Source: Oxytricha trifallax
Lineage: Eukaryota; Ciliophora; Spirotrichea; Sporadotrichida; Oxytrichidae
Direction: 5' to 3'
Assembly (NCBI GenBank): GCA_000711775.1
Contig: ARYC01017250.1
Span: 1 to 64,000, forward strand
DNA length: 64,000 bases
The notes under the pieces were generated by a model. The model saw nothing but the letters and a program-made list of their open reading frames with translations, made no database searches and was not told where the DNA came from. The translations under genes were made by a program, and so were the position numbers. Within the stretch, counting starts at the first letter, position 1. Each line of letters starts with the position of its first letter. Shown one piece after another: positions 25,230 to 38,400 of this stretch.

Positions 25230-28200
25230 TCCTGCTATCGAGATATCAAAAATAAAATGCCAATTAATTTTTTTAAATGATAACAAGAACATAAATATAA
25301 TGAAACTAAGTATCGACGTCACTACTATTTCTTAGCCGAAAATTTGGAAATACTAAATCACAAATGATCCATATTGCTTCATAATTTTTAAATTATCTTA
25401 AAATTTAAAAAAATAATTTAAAGAACTTAATTATTTAGAGTTATTTTACTAATAAATACTCAAATATTTATTTATAAAATCTTAAAAAAAAGTTATATTA
25501 ATTTAATTTTTTTAATTATAAATTCGCTAACTAATTTTTATGTTATTTAATTTCAATTTTATAATAAATTGTAGACTCCACTTATTAGTCGTATGGCGAC
25601 TGCTCTTAAGTCTTTTTAATTAATAATTAAAATTATACTAATATTTAATTCTCCATATTAGGAGAAGAGTCGTTTAAATAAAATCAATTATTTAATTTTA
25701 TCAATTAAATAAAATGATATTTTTGATTCTATGTACTTGCTTACCATAGAGTTATTATAAATTAAATATTAATAATAATTTTTAATTTTATAGTTGAATA
25801 GTCTTTTTAGCTAATTTTAAGGGAGAGAAAAATTGCAGAAAATATATTGGATTAAAAATAAACTTTGAAAATATATTTCTTTTTTTAATAAAAATTATTT
25901 TGATAAATTGTAATAATAAATAATGTAGAACTTGAGAATCGTAATTTACGTATGCTTTCTTTTTACAATAATTAATTCAACTAAATTTAAATTATTTCAT
26001 AAATAAATAAGTGAGGATCATAAGATTAAAATTAGAGGATCTGATTAAATATAATTTATTTCTATCATAATTGAAATAAAATTGTTCTGATTATTTTTTA
26101 GTTAAATTAATTACAATATTTATGATTAAAATAATATTTTTAATAAGCAGTTTTTAAAGCTTACTTCAATTAGAAAATTAATATAAAATCTTTGATAATG
26201 GTATATTAACAAAATTTGCCAAAATAAGTTTAAATTTAGATTAGGTTTTTAATTTATTTTTATCAAGCATTTCTTCCTCCCACATTTCAGGTAGCCTTGT
26301 TCTTAAAAATTCATATTTGAGAAAGTATTGATCTTTTAAATACTATAATAAATATTTTATAAATATCTCAATTTGATAGCACTCATACAAAATTTATTAT
26401 TTTAATAGAATATATTAAAATCAAAATTCTATATAATCATTATTTATAAATTAATTTCTTAGTCATAAATTTTCAAGAAACGCGCCTTGGTTTCCTTATG
26501 TCAAATTTAAGTTTTAAATTAAAATTAAGTTTTTTAATATTTTCCAGATAATAATAATTTTAAGATTTAATATTTCTTTTTAATTAAAATTTAACAATAG
26601 TATGAAATTTTGCGAGATAAAAATTATTTAATGATTTAAAATCAATTATTATTCACATTGAAAATATGTTTGCACATTTATTTTTAAGATAGTAATATAA
26701 TTCAACAAAAATATTAAATTTATCTAGAGAATCCATAAATTTACTTTGTTATATTATCTTATAAATATTTTTTAATCTAATTTAATTAAAAAGAATATAT
26801 TTTATATAAATTACTCCAAATATATCCTCTATAATAGTCTATGAATATAACATTGAAAATTACAGATAATATTAATATTAACTTATGTTTTTATTTAATA
26901 TTCTAAAAATAATTTCTTTAAAGCAATATTAATATGCCTGGGGAATATTTTTCGATAATATAGACTGCGTATATAAAAGCTAGACGACTTAAAGAAAACT
27001 TTTTATCTATGATACAAATCCAAACATGGGTTGTGCTTCCTTCAACGTGTCGTATGAAAACAGCATATCATTAAATTAGATATATTTGTTTTATCATTTC
27101 CTGTCAGCAAGTAGATATAAAATAATTAGTTTTTTAAAAAGTAATGTCATTATATAGCATTATTAATATCGATAATATACATAGAAATAGGAAAAATAGA
27201 GAAATCTCAAAATAAAAAGAACCTATTAATATTTAACTGGCATTAATTTGAGATTATTAAATTTCATATTTAATGTGTAATACTTAAAATTTATCAGATA
27301 AAAAATACTATTTTCATTTTCTATTACTCAGACATTTTTTGCTGTTGTAATTTTATCAGTTTAGGAAAAAATGTTGTCATACCTCAGACTGCTTTCCCTC
27401 TTACCATTAGGTGTCTGTTCACTTTTCTGTGTCTGCTGTTTAAAAGCTGCTTCTGTATTTCTTTATATTTCGTAATCATTTTTCTCAAGTTTAGTTGCAT
27501 GATAAATCTGATCATTTCTTGCTGAGCTGTGTGCCTTATAATACAAGTATCATCTCCTCCAAACTGTTATTAGTAATTTCTCTCTTTTTAATTGTTGTAA
27601 AGCGGGACACCTGTGATTACCACGAACTTTGATATTATAATAACTTTTCATATAATTCTTAAGCACTTTAAATTTCATGATATCAAAGTCATCAGTATCA
27701 ATGTACATTTATGGATAATTTGAATTAATTTAAATTATTGAATTGGCAACGCTTTCTGCTAATGATGAAGATTGTGTAGTTTTTTGAAGGATAAAGAATT
27801 AATTTTATAATGAAATTAAATATAATTTAAATAAAGTTCATCTCAAATTAATGCTAGTTGAATATATATAGGTTCATTGTATATTTAGAATTCTCTATTT
27901 TCCTAATTACACGAATTTTATCGATATAAATATTTTTAAATAATATGACTATTTTAAATTAAAAAATATATAATTAACTATTATGATTCTTTCTAAAAAA
28001 TATATTTTATAAATATTAAACTATTTTACTTAATAATAAATTGCTTTTTAAGTTTCTATTTTTTAAATAATATTAATAAATTTAATTAATAAAAGGAATT
28101 TTGTTGAAAAACATATAATATAATTTGTAAGCCCCCTATAGTTTTAAATTATAACCTTTTTATTATAAATTATTCTTATTCAGAGACAACTCAATCGGTT

Positions 28201-28745
28201 AATACTCAATTAATATCAGTTTAATATATATTTATTAATTTTAAGTTCGCAATCAAACATTTGATGCTTGGATTGATGAGCTTGCAATTACAAAAAATTA
28301 AATAACAATTTTATAGAAGCAACTCCAAATACAGCTCCAATTGAGAATGGAAAATATTGTAAGGCTGTAGTGGCATAAATACCTAACATTACTTTTGAGA
28401 TTAACATTTTAAATTATTTCTTTAAAATATAAAAATTTGACATATTTCAAATTTTAGAGTAAACTCAATGCATACTTTATCTTAATTAAATTGAAATAAA
28501 GTTTATAGAGCTTATTTTTTGTGAATTTCCAATCCCTCTCTTTATATTTACTTTATCTTAAAATATTATTTTTATTGTACAATTAAAGTTAATTTAATTG
28601 AGTTAGGCTTATCTAGTCCATAAGTCGTGTCTGTAAAAAGGTTAGACTATGATCTAAATTAAAATAATCCATCAAATCTGAATTAATGTATTTATCAAAT
28701 AAGTTATTCAATCTGGACATACAATCTAGTAATTTATTCTATTTA
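25230..28745 (-). CDS. Dispersed coding segments of a probable membrane protein
   Basis: Segments, read leftwards: about 28745-28590 (LLDCMSRLNNLFDKYINSDL, DHSLTFLQTRLMDQI); 28412-28225 (MLISKVMLGIYATTALQYF, then PFSIGAVFGVASIKLLFNFL, a membrane hairpin); about 27790-27330 (SLAESVANSIIQINSNYPQ, DTDDFDIMKFKVLKNYMKSY, then NDQIYHATKLEKNDYEIQ), with one in-frame TGA near 27560; about 27065-26900 (FSYDTLKEAQPMFGFVSQIK); about 26340-26240 (KDQYFLKYEFLRTRLPEMWE); and about 25388-25250 (QEIVVTSILSFIIFMFLLS). Each is more GC-rich than the AT-rich DNA between. That they belong to one gene, unscrambled, is an inference from strand and order. Family not recognised. Confidence 0.5.
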
Positions 28746-29459
28746 TTAAATTTTATTTTTTATATTTATATATATATAAATATATTTATGATAAAAATAT
28801 GAGGTTTATTAATTTTAATTAAAACATTTTCTTTAATTCGTTTAAGATATCTTTAATTATTATTTTGTCAATAATTAATAAATTAATAAATGATATAATT
28901 TAGCAATTTCAAAAGATATTTATAATTTAAATTTTGTCGTTTTAATATTTAAAATTTTTACCATAAATTATATTATGAAAATAGAATATACTTAAAATAC
29001 TATATGATAAATTAAATTTCTTGCTTTAAAAATGTTCTCTATTTAATAAGTCAAAATTTTCAAATAGAATTTTTAATTGAGAAAGCTTTTAAAAGTTAAT
29101 AAGTGTGGACAAGCATATTTAATTTTAATAAAATCGATTTAATGGTAAATTATTTCTCGCAAAATATGTTTAAAATCTTTGTCACTTTTTCTTAAATAAA
29201 ATAGTTCATAAAATTGTAAATTAAAGCAAGTAAACAGAAGTTTTATCTTAATTTCTTTTAAATAAAAAATATTGAAATATTAAATTACATTAAGCAAAAT
29301 ACTCGAATTAGATAAATTGAATTACAAGATTGATACAAGGAGAAAGTTATCTTTTTTAATTTTTTCTTTTGCTCATATAAATATTATAAATTATATTATT
29401 GAATAAGAAAATATTTAATAATTCAAATCTTTAATATTTTAACCTATAATAATTAAATA

Positions 29460-32400
29460 CGATCTATTAAGCTCAGGCCACATTATAATATAAATAATAA
29501 AACTGCTAATTTTTAAGTATACTTATATGTCTCAAATAAAGAATGAAACTCATGTTGAGATTGTAATGAACTATCATACAGGGTATACTTAGTATTCATA
29601 CAATTAATTAATAAATTATATTACTTTTACAATTTAACCTACAATATATTTGACAGTAAAAGTGGTAATTTTACTTAAATTTATCAATATTTTAATATAG
29701 GTCAATCTAGCAATGCTAATTTCATTTACTTCATATTTTAATTTATTTATTGAAATAAATTATTAAAGAATAATTCTCCTAAAATAATTTAAATAGGCAT
29801 ATAAATCTAATAAAAAAAAGATAATATTTAAAAATAAATAAACAAAAAATTTAGAGACTAGTAATTTTTTTTTCTATCATTTTAGATAACTATAGATTTT
29901 TACCAAATCTTAAGGTAAATTATATTTTTAAAATAAAGCATTGTTAATATTAAAATGATTTTTTTTGAATATATCGTATATATACATTTATTGCCAAATT
30001 ATTTTCCATAAATTTTATTAAAGTAATCCTTAATGTTTATGCATTAATTTGTTTAGTGAAATTTAATTTATAAAGTTTATTTATATCATATCATGTGATA
30101 AGCTAAATTTCATAGTCGAATAAAGGTCTTTTAGTTATAATTATAATGTTGGAGATGCACCATAATTCCTTGATTTTAAGTTATTTTCCTTTTATAATGA
30201 GGATTTATGCAGGTTTAATTATCTTTTAATGTATTTTTTATTTTATTAATTACAACATTGAAATCTAGTTAAATGGGCAGTTTCAATTAAAATCCCCAAA
30301 ACTCTTCAGAAATGTTTTACATTCTTTACTTATATATTATAAAATTAAAATTAAACTAGATTTATTTATAAAATAAATTTAAATACTTTTTAGCAGACTT
30401 TTTATATTTATTAACCTCGATAAACACCAAAGTATAGTCTAATATATTCATATTAAACTTAATATAAATTCAATGCTCCTAGATTTAGACCAGAGTTAAT
30501 GGCAACTTATTAAATTATTGATTAAAATTAATTTATATGATGGCTAAATTAGTTATAGTAGAGAAAGGTTGATTTTTTAGCTTTAGCTTTAATAATTCGA
30601 ATATTCAATAGAGAGTTATTAGATAATAATTGAAATAATAATTTCAAGGAATTTGATACTATGCCAATTATCATTAAGTATTAGAAATAATGAAATAAAA
30701 TGTATATTATTTTATAAATAATATAGTTTTAGAAACTATAACATTTTGCAATTTAATAAGAAATAACTTATTCTTTTTTTTTATAGTTTGGACAAATTTC
30801 TCTTTCGTTAAACACTTATAATAATGTTAAAATAATTAAAAACTTTTATTTAAGAATAATTTAACTTCTAAAATGATTTAATTTAGTTAAATTTTAATGA
30901 CCGTTCAAATTAAACTTGGAAATATAAGATATAAAAATTATAGCAATTAAAATTAACTGAGAAGATCTTTTTAAATTGTTTCGAAAATTTAAAAATATAT
31001 CTTAAACGAAATAATAAAATTAAATCAAAAATACTTTATATTAATTATTGGTTATAAGCAAACTTTCTAAAGCAATATATAAGATTAAATTAAAAAAATA
31101 CAATACCCGGGTGGTACCTGTCTCACACCCCCCACTTTTATTATAGTAAAAATAATAAAAGAAATTATCTTACAAGCCAAATCTAGGTCGAAAATCACGA
31201 ATTTAATAATTAAAAAACTTTTTGGTAATACTTTGAGGTATTATGACCTTAAAAAATTTATCGATTTATCATAAAATTAAAAACATAAATAGTTAAATTA
31301 TGATAATTTTTGGTGATTTTTTCCTCTAACAATTTTCCCTTCTTAACTTATAATTTCATTTATACTGAATCTTCGAGACTATTTTAAATTGAAATAAGAC
31401 TTGTTGAAGTGAATAACCAATTATTTTATGAATAATATTGTTTTTTCACTCCAAATATCAGAATAATTTGTCTCGAAGATTCAGTATAAATGAAATTATA
31501 AGTTAAGAAGGGAAAATTGTTAGAGGAAAAAATCACCAAAAATTATCATAATTTAACTATTTATGTTTTTAATTTTATGATAAATCGATTAAATTTTCAA
31601 GGTCATAATACCTCAAAGTGTTACCAAAAAGTTTTTTAATTATTAAATTCGTGATTTTCGACCCAAATTTGGTTAGTAAGATAATTTCAGTTTTTATTTT
31701 TACTATAATAAAAGTGGGGGGTGTGAGACAGGTACCCCCCCCAATACCCTAAAAGTTACATATAAATTTTGATTTAAAAATTTTATTCATAATCCAATCA
31801 ATCAATTCATTTATGAAATTACAAAATATTTTGTTGGATTTAATTGCCTAATTTTATAAAGTTTGATCCAACGACTAAAATTTAGTATTAAATCTATTTT
31901 TTATGTATTAAATTCTGAAATTGAATACATCTATTAACAAAGATGTTGGGAAATTTTTTCTTTATGCTTATATAACAACTATGAGTAATAAACCTATTGA
32001 AACTATAGAAATAAGTATAAATATCTTGTCCAATAATGAAAATAAAGATTCTAATAAAAGTTTGCCATATTATTTTATAGATCAAAATCAATCTTTGAAT
32101 ATAAATGATACTTTGGATAATGAATGTAAAATAAACGATTTAGAATTGATCTCTCAATCAACTATAAAATATATAAATATAAATCTTAAGTTAACTACAA
32201 CAATTTAAATACCTTAATGCTTTAAACTGTACATTTATATTATTTATTTAATTTATGAAGTTGAGCTAGGCAAATCGAAAACCTTCACTTAAAATAACTA
32301 AGAATAATTTACATTCTAACCTAAAAAAGTTGACATTGGAACTTATTAAATATCGATTACTGTGAGAGATCAAAATAAGAATCTAATCAAAATTAAATAT

Positions 32401-35400
32401 AAAATTAAAATTTAAACTTTAAATTATTACATTCAAAGTATCAGTTGAAAAGAAGAAATTGGCAAATAGTTGTATGAATAAAGATTAATGTTAGCCATAT
32501 ATTCTTGATATCAATATGGAAGGGGTCTTGACAGTAAATTTAATTATAAAAATATTTTTACATATAAATGATTATTAATGTTTATTTTTTCCTAAAAGTA
32601 TTGGTATTCCAAGTTCAGATTTGTACTAATTAAATAAAAAAATTAAATAAATACTCAAATGTTACCAAAGATCTTGCTTTCAAAATAATATATTTAAAAT
32701 TTAAATTTATTAAATAATTTTTAGCAGCAGTTCAGTTGATACATTTGTTTAAACTGTAGACATAAAAGAGTTCACAAAATAAAGGATGGTACTTTAACTT
32801 GGATTCTTAAATCCATAGTAATTAAAAATTTAATTAATTTCTTTTGTATTCGATACAGTTCAAATTTATATTAAAAGTAATTAATAACTCTTATAAATTG
32901 CATAACTTTATTTCTTAATGATTAACATTTTTTTAATTTAAATATTTCTCATTAAATTATAAAGTATTTTTAGTTTTTTAATAAAAGCAGAAATAAATTA
33001 TATTTAAATTTATATATCTTTTGTATAATTATTATTTAATAGTAAACAAATATATTTTATTAATAAGTCAACTTTTAATGTATTTTTTGCTAAATTTAAA
33101 AATAAATAATAAATATTTAATATATATAGTACATCTCCTAGTAAGATGTATGTCAATTCGAGTAATTATATTTTATAGGGATATTACACCATATAAATCA
33201 CCTTCGTCGATAATTTTAATTATTATGTTTACTATAACCGCTTCTTTAGAAGCAATGTAAATTATACAATTTTTAATGCATATAAATTAATTTCTATTAA
33301 AATAATTAAAAATAAGTATATTTAATTTTTGCCAGTTTTATTAACTCTTTGTATTTCATAATAAATTAAAAGAGTTTTCAGAAAATCATTTAGATGAAAT
33401 TATTTGGATAAAAATAGTATTTTTTAAGCATATTTTTATACGTGATAAAGTAAATTTGTGATATAATCAATGTAACTTATTTTATTCTTATTGAATATAT
33501 AAAATTAATCTTAGCAATGATTTTGAAATAGAAGATGGACTCTAAATATCAAGTCAGATACCGCCTCAATCATCAAATTCAAGTAAGAATATTAAATTTA
33601 ATTGTCATAGCTTTAATGAAAACGGCTAAACAAGCTTTTCAACTGATTGACTCCTCTCTTACTGGTAGTGTTGTCTCTAATTTGTTTTTAGCATTTTTTC
33701 TGGGAGTCTCTCTTAAATAAATTTGGAGTTTGTTAAACACTCTACAGATCATAACTCATATACCACTTTTAGGAATTACTATGCCATCAAATCTAATGAT
33801 ATGATATTATTGTTTAAAATATACAATTTATGCTTGCAAACCATAATAGATATTTCTAATATTAATTTAGTACCAAAAGAATTAACTGATTATATCTTGA
33901 AGGGTATTGATTCTTCCTAAAAGAGTGCTAATGATGCTTTTAATCAAATGGATATCTTTTGAAAAAATGATAAAAAGATTTCTAAATTATATTTAACTAT
34001 AGTTTAAGCATTACTAATTTAAGTTTTATAGTAATAAATACCTGTAGTTAATTTTATGTTTTTATGATAATTGAAATAAAATTCTCATATATTTTATCCA
34101 CTATTAATCTATCTTAATACATTTTTAAGAGAAAAATTTTATTGTAAGTTTAAAAAAAAGGTTTTCTTACTATCAACACTAATGATAATATATTATTTAT
34201 CATTTTAAATATTCATTTCCATATTTGTTTAATAATATTCTACGATACTCGAATTAATTCTTTTCAAAAAATATTGGTTCAATGGTTTTGGTACTAATTT
34301 AAAATTATAAGCATTTATATTTATTATTTTGCTGACGATTGTAATTGCATCATTGATTTTGATTATGATCTTAGCAAAATAATCAAAAAAGTATTATAAG
34401 TTCTCATATTTATAATTAATGTTGATTTTATGAAATTGTTTTATTTTTAATTAATATTCAATTATTTCAGTAAATTTATTTTTATTTATCACTCCATAAC
34501 ATGATAAATTTAATTTTAAAAGAATTGTTTTTAATGGCATATTTAATTCCTAGAAGGAATAAATAAATTCTAATGGGAAAAATTAGAGAGTATTTCTATC
34601 ATATATGGCCGATAAATTTAAACAAATGTTGACAAAGCTTTTGAAACACTCTTAAAATATATTGAAAAATTAATTGTCTTTGAAAAGCATCAAGCATAAT
34701 TAAATTTATCAAAAGTTTAAGAACTTGATCTTCTATTATAGTTGAATTTCTATAATATTAATGCCAATTTTAGGATCTAAGATATAGTGGTATTTGTAAA
34801 AGATAAACTAATGTTTGCATCAATTATTACATACTTTGCTAAAACTTATCTCAAGTTAACCTTAAATGTATCACTGTAATTAAATAGGGTAATTTATTTC
34901 AAGTTTAAATACGATTTTTAGAGTTCAGTAGATGACACATCTGAATACTTAAAATTAATATAGATTATAATTTATATGAATTTATTCCTTCAGTATTAAT
35001 GTTCCTAGCTTTAATAGTTTATCCATTAATAGTAGCATTATTTATGGAATAGAGACAAAATCAACTAAACTAGCAGAATTTTACTAATAGATTTGGAGCA
35101 TTCTATAGCTATATTTTACCAACACATAAATTTACAACTTATTCGATGTTTGTGTTTATAATTAGAAGGACTATTTATGCAATCACTCTAAACTTTATTT
35201 AAGTTTAGCATTAAATTAATTTCATAAATAAAGTTTAGTATTCTTGAAGAATTATGGAGCAATTCAAATCCAAATATTGTAATCATAAAACATTATAATT
35301 GTATTTGATGATAAAGTTTAGTTTTATATTCAGTAATATGTTGTATGCTCAGCTTAATCAATTTATTGATAATAAAAAGTACAAGAGCTTACAAAGATCA

Positions 35401-36600
35401 AATTGATAACTTAAATGAGTCAATACCCATTTTTTAATTAAAATTCATATTAAATAAATTGAATAGTATTTTATAATTAATCACTAATATCCCCCCTATT
35501 ATTCTTAAGAAAATTTAAATTTGTTAAATTAATAGGGATTAAAATTTTTTAAAAATCAAATGTTTTCTATTATAAGTTAAATTAAGTAATACCTAAAGAG
35601 GAATTATTTGTTAATTTTTGTATTATATATAAGCAAATTACATATAAATCTTTTTGCAAAAAATATGCGAAGACAATTTTATATTATTCAATAATTTTTT
35701 TATTTTTAAATTCTTAACATTTTAACAACTTTAAAACATGATGACCGACAGATTAATTAAAATAATCGAAGCAAATATAATTAGAGGTAAATTTTGTAGG
35801 CTTTTAAGGTCTGTAAAAATGTTTTTGATTTATAGATCAATTATTTATTTAAGCATCATTTTATTTTGATAAAGGAAAAATTCTATTAATTTATACTATC
35901 ATTAAGATTACATAATTAGCAAAAAGGTATTGAAATTATTAAAATCAAAAAAATATTTATAATTGACTTTAAGATATACCTTGATCAACAGAAAGTATCT
36001 TAGTCAAATGTGACCACAATACTTTATAATTATTTTGAAATTTATAGTTTTTTAGGTTAAATCAATAAACGAATTCTCAATATTGATAATTAGTGTATGT
36101 ATGTTTGGGTTGACTGATTTCCAATAAAATCTTGACACTAAGTATAATTTTGGATTTGCTATTGTAGCTATTGTATTGTAGGAATACATTTGAATTTGGA
36201 AAATTAATTAAAAATAAATAAATATTAAATCAAAATCTTTGCAGTTAAAGTTGGCCAATTTATCCCTGGAGCGAGATAACTCGACTTTAAATAAACACTT
36301 CTAAATTCAATAAATTATACCCCTCACATTAAAGTCGAGTTATCTCGCTCCAGGGATGAATTGGCCAACTTTAACTGCAAAGATTTTGATTTAATATTTA
36401 TTTATTTTTAATTAATTTTCCAAATTCAAATGTATTCCTACAATACTTTTAAATATTATCTTCAATATGAGCGTGTTCTTTATATTTATTATTAGAGTTG
36501 AATTTATAAAAAAAATAAAATGGACCTTTGGTTGGAGTTAAAGGTTTGAGAGATTAGACTGTATCTCAGATTAGACTATTAAAAATAATATATATATTTA
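29460..36600 (+). CDS. Large multipass membrane/surface protein, paralog A
   Basis: Segments aligning with copy B, in the same order: about 29490-29620 (TANFQVYLYMSQIKNETHVE); 31921-32440 (NKDVGKFFLYAYITTMSN; YEVELGKSKTFT; DIGTYQISITVRDQNKN); 32430-32720 (NKDQCQPYILDINMEG; FPKSIGIPSSDLY); 32720-33260; 33535-33960 (SLTGSVVSNLFLAFFLGVSL; IWSLLNTLQIITHIPLLGIT); 34220-34400; 34790-34900 (KDKLMFASIITYFAKTYLK); 34980-35210 (LPTHKFTTYSMFVFIIRRTI); 35340-35440; and 36060-36590 (FSILIISVCMFGLTDFQ). The C-terminal half has many membrane helices; the N-terminal half looks extracellular and beta-rich. It resembles large ciliate-specific surface proteins with a C-terminal seven-helix region. IESs at 32624-32651 and 33800-33828 and a MITE at 36176-36443 break the coding DNA. 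Exact ends were not determined. Confidence 0.7.
31109..31741. mobile_element. Foldback MITE, 633 bp, 8-bp duplication CAATACCC
   Basis: An almost complete palindrome: both halves carry about 290 bp of inverted sequence around a spacer near 31400-31460. It begins GGGTGGTACCTGTCTCACAC and ends with the complement, tipped by runs of G and C. CAATACCC flanks it at 31101-31108 and 31742-31749. There is no ORF. It lies between coding segments of paralog A. A diverged relative is at 40888-41518. Confidence 0.85.
32624..32651. other. IES, 28 bp, pointer TACT, present in A only
   Basis: TACT occurs at 32624-32627 and 32652-32655. Excision gives SSDLYSNVTKDLAFKIIY. Paralog B reads SSDLYQNVTQDLAFKIIY straight through at 56120-56180 with no insertion. 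Confidence 0.8.
33800..33828. other. IES, 29 bp, pointer TATG, shared position with B
   Basis: TATG occurs at 33800-33803 and 33829-33832. Excision gives PSNLMICLQTIIDIS. Paralog B has a 229-bp block at the same codon (56948-57176) with pointer ATATG. Confidence 0.82.
36176..36443. mobile_element. TA-flanked MITE (268 bp) inside a coding segment of paralog A
   Basis: TTGTAGGAATACATTTGAAT at the left and its complement at the right, nearly perfect inverted repeats along the whole element with a short loop near 36310. TA occurs at 36174-36175 and 36444-36445. Removing the element with one TA restores FAIVAIVLLNIIFNMSVFF. Paralog B is uninterrupted at this codon (63195-63215). Confidence 0.9.
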
Positions 36601-38400
36601 AGCAAGATCTACTACATAATCACAAAATATTAGCGGAAAACTTCAAGACATCATAATTTGTGCAATCTAAGGTTTATTTTTTACTCTATATAACTTGTAA
36701 ATTCCTTTAAATAATTAAATTATATTTAATTTTTAACAAAATAAAAACAATTTTAAACAATACTATATTATAAATCCTAGTTAGTTTTTTTTACAATTCT
36801 TCATATATCTAATAAAATCCATGGTTTTAATTATAAAGAAGACCGTTTATAAATGTAAAATCTATCAATATTATAAAATAAATTTTTAAAAAAATAATTG
36901 CTGAAATATAATGTAAGTTTAATTGCTTAAATTTTTTATTAAAACCGTTGATATGTTAAGTTTTATTAAATTTAATCCTTAAGAATTTAACAGTTAGTAA
37001 TTGTTTTTTTTTAATTACTTTAATGGTGTGTAAAGATTAATCTAAAGTAATCTTAATATATAATTTTTTACTAATTTTTAAAATAAAAAAAATATCATTG
37101 TGAAGACAAAGACTAATAAACTCCTATATATTTTATTAAAAAAGTAATTAGTTTCAATTCAAAATATATTTGAAAAATAGTAAAGAAATAAACAAAGAAA
37201 AAGTAATTATGATTTGAAGATATAGTAGATAGAGCAAGAATTGGAAAAAGAAATATTAAAATTAATTTAATATTTTTTAAATTAATTATAAAATTTTTTA
37301 TGTTTAATATGCATAATTTTAATTAATTTCCCAAGCAATTGAGCATTAATTTTTAAAATTATAAATTTATTATTAATTGATATGATATATAAAAAAATTC
37401 CTGAAACAGAAGAAATAATAAGAATTATGAATTTCAAATATTTAATTTTTCAATATAAAAATAAGTAGGGAATATTGTTGCAATTTATCTTCAAATAATA
37501 TATGAAGCTAAGTATTATCATAAAACTTCTAAATTTATTTTAATCAAGTTTTCATGCTATATAAACTAAAATATTATAGGATATTATTGAGATTAAGAAT
37601 TGACAAAGAATAAGGAAAAATATAATTTTTAAAATTTCCAATAGCCTATTAGATATTAATGATCAACTTTTTTTCTTTTATAAAATTCACAAAACTTGCA
37701 TAAATTTTCTTCTGGTAAAGAAATTTTAAACTTGGAGTTATAGTTTTTGATTATTAGTAGATAATATTAATTTATTAGCAAAATTTCCCAGTAACTCAAT
37801 TTAGTGAATTAATAGAAATTTTTTAAAAAATTAGCCATTTTCCCTTTATTTTAACTATATAAAAACAAGTTTAATTAATTTTATTTTCCTAAATTATTGC
37901 AAATATTTTTTTTTCCAATTTGAGCTTAATTAAAGTTTAAAAAATTAAATTTAATAAACTTTGATTTTTCAGTAAAAATATTATAGATTAAATAAAATAT
38001 TTCAAGAGATAAACTTCAAAGAATTTTCTAAATAGAAACATTAAAATCAAATTTTAAGCGATAAATCAATCTTAGTTAATATTAAGCAAAAGCCTATAAA
38101 ACATTCTATTATTTTTACTTTAATTTTACTTTTTATTATAATTCCTAAAAAATAACTAATGAGAGTTAAAATACCTTAAATACAACTAATATAGATACAA
38201 GCTATGATTATTTAGTATATAATTTCTCTACAGGAAATATAATTAATTTAATTAATATCATTATTTTTAATTTTATAAACTCAAAATTCATAAAACCCTC
38301 AAACAATTAATATTCATAATTAATTTTCTAATAAAATTTTCTTTTTAAATTAAAGTCAAACTTGACATTATTAATATTGAATTAATTATTTATTTTATTT
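36601..38400. other. AT-rich DNA between segments, no clear coding
   Basis: About 1.8 kb with no convincing segment beyond a possible short continuation (LAENFKT) at 36630. Probably IES or spacer. Confidence 0.4.

Noticed and set aside
33588..33616. Intron GTAAGA..CATAG in paralog A
   Set aside because: Its 28 nt would shift the frame, whereas the unspliced reading is open and matches paralog B.
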